Assembly: GCA_913061245.1 (NCBI GenBank)
Contig: CAJXTO010000020.1
Location: 1 to 16,291 of the forward strand
Source: an uncultured Oceanospirillales bacterium
GTDB lineage: Bacteria; Pseudomonadota; Gammaproteobacteria; Pseudomonadales; Litorivicinaceae
DNA: 16,291 bases
Direction of reading: 5' to 3'
The notes below the pieces were generated by a model. The model was not told where the DNA came from, searched no databases, and saw only the letters and a list, made by a program, of their open reading frames with translations. Positions 6,617-14,768 of this stretch are shown in pieces. The position numbers and the translations under genes were made by a program. How positions within the stretch are numbered: position 1 is the stretch's first letter; every line of letters begins with the position of its first letter.

Positions 6617-8837
6617 AGCCCGCGAACTGCATCCGATTCAACTCGATTCTGATCTATCTCTGGAAAATTGGGCTGAGCGGTTTGCGCGTGAAGCACACCT
6701 CGAGTCATCAGCTAAGCTTCAAAAAGCCATTGGTCTCATTGAAGAGCTTGAATCCAAAGATGCGACAGCTAAAGACTGGAAGGGTCCCGATGCGCACCGC
6801 TTTGGTCTTGAAATGGCAGATATTTTATCGACTATGCCGATTGACGAAGATGCGCTCGTCGCTGCCCTGTTATATCGATCAGTTCGGATTGGTCGTCTCC
6901 ATTTGCGCGACGTCCGCGAGGACTTTGGGAAGACAGTTGCCAAGCTGATTGAAGGTGTTCAGCAAATGGCGATCATCAGTCAGACCCGCCAGGATGCCCC
7001 GAAACAGTTCTTGGGAGCGGCTGAAAATCAGGCGGATGCGGTTCGCAGGATGTTAGTCGCCGTGATCGATGATGTCAGAGTTGCGCTCATCAAGCTCGCT
7101 GAGCGAACAGCTGCGATTCGTGCAGTAAAATCAGCTGATAAAGCGCGTCGAATCAAGGTAGCTCGAGAAGTGTCTGAGGTCTATGCACCGCTTGCGCATC
7201 GCCTCGGTATTGGCCATCTAAAATGGGAGCTAGAAGATCTCTCGTTCCGATATCTCGAGGAAGAGGCGTACAAGCAGATCGCAAAGGCGCTTGCTGAACG
7301 TCGAGAGGACCGAGAACGATACATTCAGGAATTAGTGGATTCGATTTCGGCGACCCTCACCTCGCAGCACATTCGAGCGGATCTCACATGGCGTGCCAAA
7401 CACATCTTCTCGATTTGGAGAAAGATGAAGCGGAAACAGGTCGATTTTTCGCAAATCTATGATGTGCGAGCGATTCGGATCCTGGTTGATTCGGTACGTG
7501 ATTGTTATGCGGCACTTGGTCTTGTGCATGGTGCTTACAAGAGTATTCCGCATGAATTCGATGACTACATCGCATCACCGAAGCCTAATGGATATCGTTC
7601 ACTTCATACTGCTGTTATCGGCCCGCAAGGCAAAGTTGTTGAAGTCCAAATTCGGACGCAACAAATGCACGATGAGGCGGAATACGGTGTTTGCGCGCAT
7701 TACAAATACAAGGGTACCGATACCGAGATCAGCGGCGAGGCCTACGAAGAGAAAATTGCTTGGTTAAGACAAGTTCTCGATTGGCATGATGAAGTCGGAG
7801 ACTTAAGAGAACTCTCTGATGCTCTCCGACAAGACGTGCTCGAAGATCGTATCTATGTATTTACTCGTGACGGACATGTTGTTGACCTTCCAGCAGGTTC
7901 GACTCCGCTCGATTTCGCATACAAGGTGCATACTGAGATCGGGCACTCTTGCCGTGGCGCGAAAGTGAATCGGAAGATTGTTCCCTTAACCTACCGACTG
8001 AAAGTGGGCGATCAGGTCGACATTCTGCGGCAAAGCGAAGCACGACCAAGTCGGGATTGGCTGAACCAAAGCCTTGGGTATTTGAAAACCTCGCGTGCGC
8101 GAGCAAAAGTTCAGGCATGGTTTAAGCAACTCGATCGTGATCAAAATATCTCTGCTGGTAAGCAATTAATTGATTCTGAGGTGAAACGGCTTGCACTGGG
8201 TTCGTTTGATTTGCAGGCTGTCTCTGAAGCCCTGAATCTCCAGACAACTGAAGACTTGTACGCAGCGGTAGGCGCTGGTGATGTAAGGGTGTCGCAAGTG
8301 GTTGGCGCAGTGAGTCGACTCTCTGGAGCGACCCAGCGAGAACTCGATCTTGAGCCGCGGCAGGCATCGCCTCAAGAGCGAACTGATGGTATTCAAATCC
8401 GTGGTGTCGGGAAGTTATTGACTCAAATAGCGACCTGTTGCCACCCAGTCCCTGGTGACACGATCGTTGGCTACATCACAAAGAATCGAGGTGTGAGTAT
8501 TCATCGCGATGACTGCGCTAACCTCTTAAGTCTTGAGGATGAATCACCGGAACGGATCATTGAAGTATCTTGGGGTGAGACACAAGTTGAGACCTATCCA
8601 GTGGAGATTGAGATCAGTGCATATGATCGCCAAGGTCTTTTGCGAGATGTGACATCGGTGCTTGCCAATGAACGGGTGAACGTGACCGGCATGCAAACGA
8701 TGACCGATTCCTCAGCCAATACTGCGCGTCTTCAGTTGTCGATCGAGGTGGATGGGCTGTCACAGTTGTCACATGTACTCGACCGAGTCCAACGAATTCA
8801 TAACGTGATTTCGGCTAAGCGGATTCGGGCGGCATGA
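6609..8837 (+). CDS. relA: (p)ppGpp synthetase RelA (stringent response, synthetase-only)
   Basis: Ribosome-associated enzyme that makes (p)ppGpp from ATP and GTP/GDP on amino acid starvation. It has 742 residues (E. coli 744). The N-terminal HD-type region is degenerate: where bifunctional SpoT/Rel enzymes have the HD and ED metal ligands, this protein reads LLYRSVRIGRLHL, so hydrolysis is not expected. The synthetase domain has YDVRAIRILV, the EFDD signature (E316-D319) of the RelA branch, and SPKPNGYRSLHTAV. TGS follows (IYVFTRDGHVVDLPAGSTPLDFA). Then come the zinc-finger residues C610, C611, D635 and C636, equivalent to the E. coli CC/DC set, and a C-terminal ACT/RRM domain. The GTG start follows GAGGGG and gives MVKARE, like E. 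coli MVAVR. It overlaps rlmD (8 bases) and mazG (4 bases). There is no mazEF between relA and mazG, unlike E. coli. Confidence 0.97.
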   Translation: MVKARELHPIQLDSDLSLENWAERFAREAHLESSAKLQKAIGLIEELESKDATAKDWKGPDAHRFGLEMADILSTMPIDEDALVAALLYRSVRIGRLHLRDVREDFGKTVAKLIEGVQQMAIISQTRQDAPKQFLGAAENQADAVRRMLVAVIDDVRVALIKLAERTAAIRAVKSADKARRIKVAREVSEVYAPLAHRLGIGHLKWELEDLSFRYLEEEAYKQIAKALAERREDRERYIQELVDSISATLTSQHIRADLTWRAKHIFSIWRKMKRKQVDFSQIYDVRAIRILVDSVRDCYAALGLVHGAYKSIPHEFDDYIASPKPNGYRSLHTAVIGPQGKVVEVQIRTQQMHDEAEYGVCAHYKYKGTDTEISGEAYEEKIAWLRQVLDWHDEVGDLRELSDALRQDVLEDRIYVFTRDGHVVDLPAGSTPLDFAYKVHTEIGHSCRGAKVNRKIVPLTYRLKVGDQVDILRQSEARPSRDWLNQSLGYLKTSRARAKVQAWFKQLDRDQNISAGKQLIDSEVKRLALGSFDLQAVSEALNLQTTEDLYAAVGAGDVRVSQVVGAVSRLSGATQRELDLEPRQASPQERTDGIQIRGVGKLLTQIATCCHPVPGDTIVGYITKNRGVSIHRDDCANLLSLEDESPERIIEVSWGETQVETYPVEIEISAYDRQGLLRDVTSVLANERVNVTGMQTMTDSSANTARLQLSIEVDGLSQLSHVLDRVQRIHNVISAKRIRAA

Positions 8838-9634
8838 GTTATCAACTCTCTGATTTAGTTCGGTTAATGCGGTGTTTACGCGATCCGGATCATGGATGCC
8901 CGTGGGATCGAAGTCAGTCGTATCAAAGTATTGTTCCGTTCACGTTAGAAGAGGCATATGAAGTTGGTGATGTCATCGAGCGTGGTGCATTTGATGAGCT
9001 TCGCGGGGAGCTTGGGGATCTTTTGTTTCAAGTCATTTTTTATTCGCGCTTAGCGGAAGAAGAAGGGCGATTTACGCTGGATGACGTAATTGAGGCTATC
9101 GTGTCTAAATTGCTCAAAAGGCATCCTCACGTGTTTCCTGATGCAACCTTCGAGAGCTTCGGTACAAGTTCGGGCGCCTCGGTATCGGCGATCAAGCAGA
9201 CTTGGGAAGCGAAAAAGGCGGAAGAACGAGCAAGCAGGGGGCAGTTGGATCTTTTCGATGATGTGCCTATGGCATTACCTGCGTTATCTCGCGCACAAAA
9301 AATTCAAAAGCGTGCCGTACGCGTTGGCTTTGATTGGCCATCGATTGATGGTGTTTTCGAGAAGATCCATGAAGAACTCGACGAGCTGCACGAGGCTCGG
9401 TCGAGTGGGAACCTTGATGCAGTCCGCGAAGAATATGGTGATTTGCTCTTTACAATGGTGAGCTTAGCAAGGCATCTTGGTATCGACAGCGAGCAAGCGC
9501 TTCGACTTGCAACACAAAAATTTGAATCCCGAATCGGCGAAGTTGTACGACTCGCTAGAGCGCAAGGGATCGACTTAACGATCGCAACCGACAACGAAAA
9601 AAATGGACTATGGGATCTGGCTAAAAAAGGCTGA
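8834..9634 (+). CDS. mazG: Nucleoside triphosphate pyrophosphohydrolase MazG
   Basis: Hydrolyses (d)NTPs to NMP and pyrophosphate; in E. coli it cleans nucleotide pools and has been linked to lowering ppGpp. The 266 residues (E. coli 263) hold two MazG repeats. In the first, CPWDRSQSY is followed by the metal-binding set E39, E40, E43 and E59, D62 (EEAYE and ELGD). In the second, EELDE (180-184) pairs with EEYGD (199-203), the half that carries activity in the E. coli enzyme. The C-terminus KNGLWDLAKKG resembles the usual end of the family. The ATG start is fused to the relA stop (ATGA), so the ppGpp synthetase and this hydrolase are probably translated together. A gap of 29 bases leads to ppc with no terminator in between. 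Confidence 0.95.
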   Translation: MSYQLSDLVRLMRCLRDPDHGCPWDRSQSYQSIVPFTLEEAYEVGDVIERGAFDELRGELGDLLFQVIFYSRLAEEEGRFTLDDVIEAIVSKLLKRHPHVFPDATFESFGTSSGASVSAIKQTWEAKKAEERASRGQLDLFDDVPMALPALSRAQKIQKRAVRVGFDWPSIDGVFEKIHEELDELHEARSSGNLDAVREEYGDLLFTMVSLARHLGIDSEQALRLATQKFESRIGEVVRLARAQGIDLTIATDNEKNGLWDLAKKG

Positions 9635-9663
9635 TCTCATCACTATCCACAGGATTGGAAGTT

Positions 9664-12300
9664 ATGGAATTGCATCCATCGTTACGCGATAACGTGCGTC
9701 TTTTAGGCGAGCAACTTGGTCAAATCATGGTGTCTGACCAAGGACCTACTTTTCTCGAACGTATTGAGCGTCTCCGAGGTCTCTCTAAATCGGTACATCA
9801 GGGCGATGATGGCGCGCGCGAGCGTTTGATTGATGAAGTGCGTGAGTTAAATGACGACGAGTTGGTTTCTGTGGCTCGCGCTTTTACGCAATTTTTGAAT
9901 CTTGCCAATATCGCAGAACAGCATCACCGGGTTCGCAAAACGCGCGGTGATTTTGGGGATAGCGATCCGTATCTCGATGAATCTGCACTTCCTGATTTGT
10001 TTCATTCCATCGTGAGGACGAATAGTCCAGAGACCATTGTCGAGACGCTCTCTGAAATGCACATCGATTTGGTATTAACAGCGCATCCGACTGAGTCGAT
10101 GCGCCGTACATTGATTCAGAAGTATGAAAAGATCGCGGAGTGTTTATCTGAGTTCGACGGTGGTGTGCTGTCACCACGGCGAGATGCTCACATTAAGCGG
10201 CGCTTAAAGCGACTTATTAGTGAGTGTTGGCACACCAATGACATGCGTGCCACCAGACCATCGCCGATTGATGAAGCCAAGTGGGGCTTCGCAATGATTG
10301 AAAATTCGCTGTGGTTTGCTGTTCCTGATTTCTTGCGAGAACTGAGTACACAGGTCGCGGAAGTCACTGGTGAGGAACTTCCGCCTTGGGTTGCGCCAGT
10401 CCGCTTATGTTCGTGGATGGGTGGAGACCGTGATGGAAATCCGAATGTCACTCATGAAGTCACGAGAGAAGTCTTATTGCTTGCACGATGGGCAGCGGCA
10501 GATCTTTATTACCGCGATTTGACCGGATTAATCCAGGATCTTTCGATGTCTGAAGCATCTGATGATCTTCGGGCGATCGCCGGTGAAGAGGAAGTTGAGC
10601 CATATCGACGGCTATTGAAAGATCTGAGAGAAGAGATCACCGTCCTAAGGCTCGAGTTGGAGGCGACGCTTCGGGGTGAGGTGGTCGAACGATTCAGCCG
10701 CATTCGTGAGACGGCTGACTTGTTTGATCCAATGCTTGTGATGTGGGAATCGTTGCATGCGTGCGGTATGGGTGAAATTGCGGATGGTTATTTGCTCGAT
10801 ACCTTGAGGCGAATTTCAACGTTTGGGATTGATCTGGTCACGTTGGATATTCGTCAGGAATCTGGCCGGCATGCTGAGGCGGTTGCTGAGATAGCTGATG
10901 CACTAGAACTGGGTGATTATCTGTCGTGGGATGAGGCGAAACGCTGTGATTTCCTGAAGCATGAATTGGCAAATCCGAGGCCTCTGATTCCTTATGAATT
11001 TGAACCGTCAGATGATGTGGCAGAAGTACTCAACACCTGTGCAGTGATCGCCGATGCCGATCCTGCAAGCCTTGGAAGCTATGTTATTTCAATGGCGCGT
11101 CAGCCATCTGATGTGCTTGCAGTCATGTTGTTGCAGAAGGCCTGTGGAGTGAGTCAGCCACTTCCTGTCGCGCCACTCTTTGAGACACTCGATGATTTAG
11201 AACGTGCGCCCTCTGTGATTGAAGCATTACTGTCTGATGCGAGTTATATCGAAGCCATCGGTGGTGTTCAGCATGTGATGATTGGCTATTCAGATTCGTC
11301 AAAGGACGCCGGCACACTGGCAGCCGCTTGGGCACAGTATCGTGCGCAAGATGAATTATCGAAAATCGCACGACAGTACGGTGTCAAACTCGTGTTATTT
11401 CACGGTCGTGGCGGTACAGCTGGGCGAGGTGGTGGCCCCGCGCATCGCGCAATTTTGGCGCAACCGCCGGGTTCAGTGGACAACGCAATTCGCGTGACTG
11501 AACAAGGTGAAATGATTCGCTGGAAGTTTGGATTACCCGATATTGCTGTGCAGACGCTGACTTCATATGTTCAGTCCGTGATGCAAGCGACTCTCAACCC
11601 AGGGGAAGCGCCTCGGGCTGAGTTTGTTGATGCGATCAATTCTTTGGCTAGTGACTCTGTGAAATCGTATCGTGCTCTAGTCAAAGATCATCCTGATTTT
11701 GTCGAGTATTTTCGTCAGGTCACCCCGGAAGGGGCGCTTGGAAAGTTACCACTCGGTTCCCGGCCCGCGAAGCGTAAAGCGGATGGCGGTATCGAGAGTT
11801 TGCGCGCGATTCCATGGATTTTTGCCTGGATGCAGATTCGATTAATGCTGCCGGCTTGGCTCGGTTCTGACGAAGCGTTGTCAGATGCAATGCGTGATGG
11901 GCGTACTGAGTTATTGCGTGAAATGTACGCTGAATGGCCTTTTTTCCAGGTCTACATTGATATGCTGGAAATGGTGTTAGCCAAATCGGACCCTGATATT
12001 GCAGCACATTACGAAAATGTTCTATCAGGTGGAGAGCATGCGCTTGGTCGGTTGACACGTAAGCGTCTAGACTCTGTGATTGGCTGTATTTCTGAGATCA
12101 AGCAAGTGGCGGAGTTATTAGAACGTGATCCCGCAATCGCGCGATCTTTGGCCGTTCGTGATCCGTACATGGAGCCTTTGCATATTTTGCAGGCAGAATT
12201 GTTGCGTCGCGATCGAGAAAACCCTGGGCAATCTCATGTTGAGCGAGCTTTGATGGCGTCCGTTGCAGGAATTGCTGCTGGAATGCGCAACACAGGCTAG
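9664..12300 (+). CDS. ppc: Phosphoenolpyruvate carboxylase
   Basis: Adds bicarbonate to phosphoenolpyruvate to make oxaloacetate, the anaplerotic feed of the TCA cycle. The 878 residues match E. coli (883) across the whole length. Key sites are H141 in VLTAHPTES, GGDRDGNPNVTHEV, LDIRQESGRH, K547 in YSDSSKDAG, and the glycine loop FHGRGGTAGRGGGP with H580, R582 and R588, followed by QPPGS and VTEQGEMIRWKFG. The C-terminus MRNTG keeps the Asn (876) that in E. coli takes part in aspartate inhibition, so feedback by aspartate is likely. ATG 9664 is preferred to the in-frame TTG 9655: it yields MELHPSLRDNV, like other family N-termini, and AGGA lies 9 bases upstream. It may be read from the relA-mazG transcript. 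Confidence 0.97.
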   Translation: MELHPSLRDNVRLLGEQLGQIMVSDQGPTFLERIERLRGLSKSVHQGDDGARERLIDEVRELNDDELVSVARAFTQFLNLANIAEQHHRVRKTRGDFGDSDPYLDESALPDLFHSIVRTNSPETIVETLSEMHIDLVLTAHPTESMRRTLIQKYEKIAECLSEFDGGVLSPRRDAHIKRRLKRLISECWHTNDMRATRPSPIDEAKWGFAMIENSLWFAVPDFLRELSTQVAEVTGEELPPWVAPVRLCSWMGGDRDGNPNVTHEVTREVLLLARWAAADLYYRDLTGLIQDLSMSEASDDLRAIAGEEEVEPYRRLLKDLREEITVLRLELEATLRGEVVERFSRIRETADLFDPMLVMWESLHACGMGEIADGYLLDTLRRISTFGIDLVTLDIRQESGRHAEAVAEIADALELGDYLSWDEAKRCDFLKHELANPRPLIPYEFEPSDDVAEVLNTCAVIADADPASLGSYVISMARQPSDVLAVMLLQKACGVSQPLPVAPLFETLDDLERAPSVIEALLSDASYIEAIGGVQHVMIGYSDSSKDAGTLAAAWAQYRAQDELSKIARQYGVKLVLFHGRGGTAGRGGGPAHRAILAQPPGSVDNAIRVTEQGEMIRWKFGLPDIAVQTLTSYVQSVMQATLNPGEAPRAEFVDAINSLASDSVKSYRALVKDHPDFVEYFRQVTPEGALGKLPLGSRPAKRKADGGIESLRAIPWIFAWMQIRLMLPAWLGSDEALSDAMRDGRTELLREMYAEWPFFQVYIDMLEMVLAKSDPDIAAHYENVLSGGEHALGRLTRKRLDSVIGCISEIKQVAELLERDPAIARSLAVRDPYMEPLHILQAELLRRDRENPGQSHVERALMASVAGIAAGMRNTG

Positions 12301-12363
12301 TTGCACCATTAGATAACTTGCACAAACAGTAGAAATCCGGATAGGGTTTTAGATTATTTCAAT

Positions 12364-12369
12364 AAGGAG
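12364..12369 (+). promoter_or_regulatory. adk ribosome binding site with long spacing
   Basis: AAGGAG lies 11 bases before the adk ATG at 12381, which is longer than usual, but only 4 bases before an out-of-frame ATG at 12374. No clear promoter or terminator was found in the 80-base ppc-adk gap. Two copies of TTGCAC (12301, 12318) are present but lack a good -10 at the right distance. Confidence 0.55.
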
Positions 12370-12380
12370 TGCGATGGCAC

Positions 12381-13040
12381 ATGCGAGTCATTCTGTTAGG
12401 CGCGCCTGGCGCAGGCAAAGGAACACAAGCTCAATACATCTGTAAAGAGTTCGGGATTCCTCAGATTTCTACTGGTGATATGTTGCGAGCAGCTGTAAAG
12501 GCCGAAACCCCTCTTGGGCTTGCTGCAAAGGAAGTGATGGATGCAGGTCGATTGGTGTCAGATGACATTATTATTGGGCTTGTCAAAGAGCGTTTAGAGC
12601 AACCAGACTGTGCCAACGGTTGTTTGTTTGATGGTTTTCCTCGCACGATTCCACAGGCTGAGGCGCTTCGTGACTCGGGTGTCAACATTGATCACGTGGT
12701 TGAAGTTGCCGTTGATGATGAAGAAATCATTGAGCGTATGGCCGGCCGCCGTGTGCATTTGGCGTCTGGTCGCACCTATCACATCATCTACAACCCACCG
12801 AAGAAAGATGGTTTTGATGATGAAACGGGTGATCCATTGATCCAGCGTGATGACGATCAAGAATCTGTCGTTCGTGATCGCTTGTCTGTTTACCATGAGC
12901 AAACAGAGCCATTGATTCACTTCTATTCATCATGGGCTAAAACAGATCCAGCAGGCGCACCGACCATGAATCGAGTTCAGGGTGTTGGTCAGGTTGAAGA
13001 AATTAGAGACGAAATCTTCGCAGTACTTAGAGGTGAGTAG
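12381..13040 (+). CDS. adk: Adenylate kinase
   Basis: Interconverts ATP plus AMP with 2 ADP; cytoplasmic and essential for energy balance. The 219 residues (E. coli 214) begin MRVILLGAPGAGKGTQAQ with the P-loop at 7-15, then the AMP-binding segment GIPQISTGDMLRAAV, FDGFPRTIPQAE, and the LID region GRRVHLASGRTYH to DDETGDPLIQRDDD. The LID has no four-cysteine zinc site, as expected for a Gram-negative enzyme, and R-x-x-x-Y-HEQTEPLI follows. ATG 12381 matches the universal Adk N-terminus. The in-frame GTG at 12369 would add four unrelated residues and lies inside the ribosome binding site. The stop is only 3 bases before alr. Confidence 0.97.
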   Translation: MRVILLGAPGAGKGTQAQYICKEFGIPQISTGDMLRAAVKAETPLGLAAKEVMDAGRLVSDDIIIGLVKERLEQPDCANGCLFDGFPRTIPQAEALRDSGVNIDHVVEVAVDDEEIIERMAGRRVHLASGRTYHIIYNPPKKDGFDDETGDPLIQRDDDQESVVRDRLSVYHEQTEPLIHFYSSWAKTDPAGAPTMNRVQGVGQVEEIRDEIFAVLRGE

Positions 13041-13043
13041 TTA

Positions 13044-14099
13044 ATGAGCCGAAAGCCTCGGCTTATTCTTTCGAAACAGGCGTTGGCAGCAAACTACCAA
13101 CGCCTGTCGTCGTTTTCAGGTCAAGCAGAATGTGCAGCATCGATTAAAGCCAATGCGTATGGGGTTGGTATCGATTTTGTTGCTCCTGTCCTATGGGATG
13201 CAGGATGCCGTACATTTTTTGTGGCCTATCTCGAAGAAGCGTTGGCGCTTAGATCATTAGTCCCTGACGCTGAGATTTATGTATTTCACGGCTTTGGTGC
13301 AGATGCGTTTGACATCGCGTTGAATTCGAGGATTCGACCTGTCTTAAATACATTGGATGAGTTGTTCATTCCTGGAGTCGACGCGCTGAGACCAGCGATC
13401 CATGTCGATACCGGCATGCGTCGATTAGGTATCCCGCAATATCAACACGACCAGCTTCTTGATGCAGTGTCTCTCTGTCAGCCGTCACTCTTAATGAGCC
13501 ATTTAGCCTCGGCCGACGAGCCTGAGCGTCCAGATAGTGCGCAACAACGGAATGTGTTTGATTTGGTTCGTTCGAGTCTTGGAGCACTCTGTCCGCCCAG
13601 TTCGCTGGCCAATACAGCCGGTATATTGCTTGGTGACGCGTATCATTATGATCTGGTCAGGCCAGGCATAGGACTCTATGGCGGTTCACCAGATCCTAGC
13701 GACCCCAAAGAGTTTGAAGCGGTGGTGACTTGGCAGGCTCAAGTGATCGAGCTTCAGCAAGTGCGCAGAGGCGAACCAGTTGGTTATGGTGGGTCCTATG
13801 TTGCGCCTTGTGATCTCAGTCTAGCGACGATAGGACTGGGTTATGCCGATGGTTATTTGCGTGCATTGAGTGATAAAGGTGAGGTGCTGGTCGAGGGACA
13901 GCGTTGTCCGATTGTGGGCCGAGTGAGCATGGATTTGATCACTGTCGATGTCAGTTCGCTCAGAAGTGTCAAAGAAGGGATGTGGGTCGAAATTATGGGT
14001 CCAGGTATTTCCGTTGATACGGTTGCGGAAAAAGCGAATACAATTGGGTATGAGTGTTTGACACGCCTTGGAGCTCGCATGGAGCGAGTGATTGTTTGA
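13044..14099 (+). CDS. alr: Alanine racemase
   Basis: PLP enzyme that converts L-alanine to D-alanine for peptidoglycan. It has 351 residues. The PLP lysine is K35 in SIKANAYGVG, and the second catalytic base is Tyr267 in GLGYADGY. HVDTGMRRLG, SHLASADEP, YHYDLVRPGIGLYGG and GRVSMDLITVDVS complete the family pattern. The usual Gly-His-Gly after KANAY is Gly-Val-Gly. Together with GCRTFFVAYLEEALALR, PDAEIYVFHGF and SLANTAGI, this recalls the alphaproteobacterial Alr branch rather than E. coli Alr/DadX; that is from memory of the families and needs a tree. It starts 3 bases after adk, with AGGTGA upstream, and overlaps two hairpins in its first codons. In P. aeruginosa adk is followed directly by tsaB, so alr appears to be an insertion into a conserved pair. 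Confidence 0.95.
   Translation: MSRKPRLILSKQALAANYQRLSSFSGQAECAASIKANAYGVGIDFVAPVLWDAGCRTFFVAYLEEALALRSLVPDAEIYVFHGFGADAFDIALNSRIRPVLNTLDELFIPGVDALRPAIHVDTGMRRLGIPQYQHDQLLDAVSLCQPSLLMSHLASADEPERPDSAQQRNVFDLVRSSLGALCPPSSLANTAGILLGDAYHYDLVRPGIGLYGGSPDPSDPKEFEAVVTWQAQVIELQQVRRGEPVGYGGSYVAPCDLSLATIGLGYADGYLRALSDKGEVLVEGQRCPIVGRVSMDLITVDVSSLRSVKEGMWVEIMGPGISVDTVAEKANTIGYECLTRLGARMERVIV
13047..13107 (+). promoter_or_regulatory. Two consecutive hairpins at the start of alr
   Basis: The first hairpin has a 6-bp stem, 13047-13052 (AGCCGA) with 13058-13063 (TCGGCT), loop of 5, beginning at the third base of the alr start codon region and followed by TTATTCTTT. The second has a perfect 11-bp stem, 13076-13086 (ACAGGCGTTGG) with 13097-13107, loop of 10, followed shortly by TTTT. 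Both lie within alr codons 2-22. They could limit translation of alr or cause some termination between adk and alr, or be a by-product of coding. Functional meaning is inferred. Confidence 0.4.
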
Positions 14100-14129
14100 A
14101 TTGAAACCTGAGTTTGAGACTGCCAACCC

Positions 14130-14768
14130 ATGAGCCGTTTGTTTCTTGATGCATCACGCGATCGGCTGTCTGTCGGTATTGAAGCCGGATCAACATGGAT
14201 AGCTCGTAATGGGATTGAGGGTCGTCATGACCAGGTATTACTCGAATCAATTCGAGCGCTTTGTGATGAGTCTGGTCAGGCAATCGGTCAGATAACGGAA
14301 TGCGTTGTGGTTAATGGACCTGGAAGTTTTACGGGTCTTCGAATCGCCGTCTCTTGCATTCATGCGCTTGATCTTGTGCATCCATTACAAGTGCTACCCA
14401 TTGACCAACTTTCACTATTGGCTGCGGCGAGCGACACCCACGTTGATTGTGCACTCCTCGATGCACGTATGGATGAAGTCTATGTGGGCTCAGATCGACA
14501 GGCCGATGGAACGTTTGGTTGTCTTGAGCTCGTGCCAGTGAGTGAGCTCGATCAAACACGATGTTATGTGTGTCATTCTGAGGAAGTCGATCGGTTTTCG
14601 ATACAGATGAACCCGGTGTCTCCCACGCTTGAGACGTTGCAGAGTCTAGCTGCCGGAATGGATACATCGAAATGGATCGCAGGACATCAACTGACGCCTT
14701 TGTATGTGAGACAAACCGTCTCATGGAAACCACTCTCTGAGCAGCCATCGAAACTATATGACCACTGA
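14130..14768 (+). CDS. tsaB: tRNA threonylcarbamoyladenosine biosynthesis protein TsaB (YeaZ)
   Basis: Non-catalytic ASKHA-fold partner that binds TsaD and TsaE to transfer the threonylcarbamoyl group to A37 of ANN-decoding tRNAs (t6A). It has 212 residues (E. coli 231). The N-terminal strand LFLDASRDRLSVGI is followed by RHDQVLLESI and the family signature NGPGSFTGLRIAV (62-74). LDARMDEVYVG around the middle is also typical. The C-terminal half is less conserved and somewhat short. It starts 30 bases after alr with a weak ribosome binding site. The last 11 bases overlap the uppP start. Confidence 0.92.
   Translation: MSRLFLDASRDRLSVGIEAGSTWIARNGIEGRHDQVLLESIRALCDESGQAIGQITECVVVNGPGSFTGLRIAVSCIHALDLVHPLQVLPIDQLSLLAAASDTHVDCALLDARMDEVYVGSDRQADGTFGCLELVPVSELDQTRCYVCHSEEVDRFSIQMNPVSPTLETLQSLAAGMDTSKWIAGHQLTPLYVRQTVSWKPLSEQPSKLYDH

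Noticed and set aside
6609..7400. Loss of the HD hydrolase residues in RelA as a possible defect
   Set aside because: The degenerate hydrolase domain is the normal state of gammaproteobacterial RelA; hydrolysis is done by SpoT.
8834..8837. Possible mazEF toxin-antitoxin pair between relA and mazG, as in E. coli
   Set aside because: relA and mazG overlap by four bases, so nothing lies between them.
12318..12347. TTGCAC ... TAGGGT as an adk promoter
   Set aside because: The -10 is poor (three of six) with 18-base spacing; not supported without transcript data.
12594..12920. 108-codon minus-strand open frame inside adk
   Set aside because: It lies opposite the conserved core of adenylate kinase and has no sign of independent coding.
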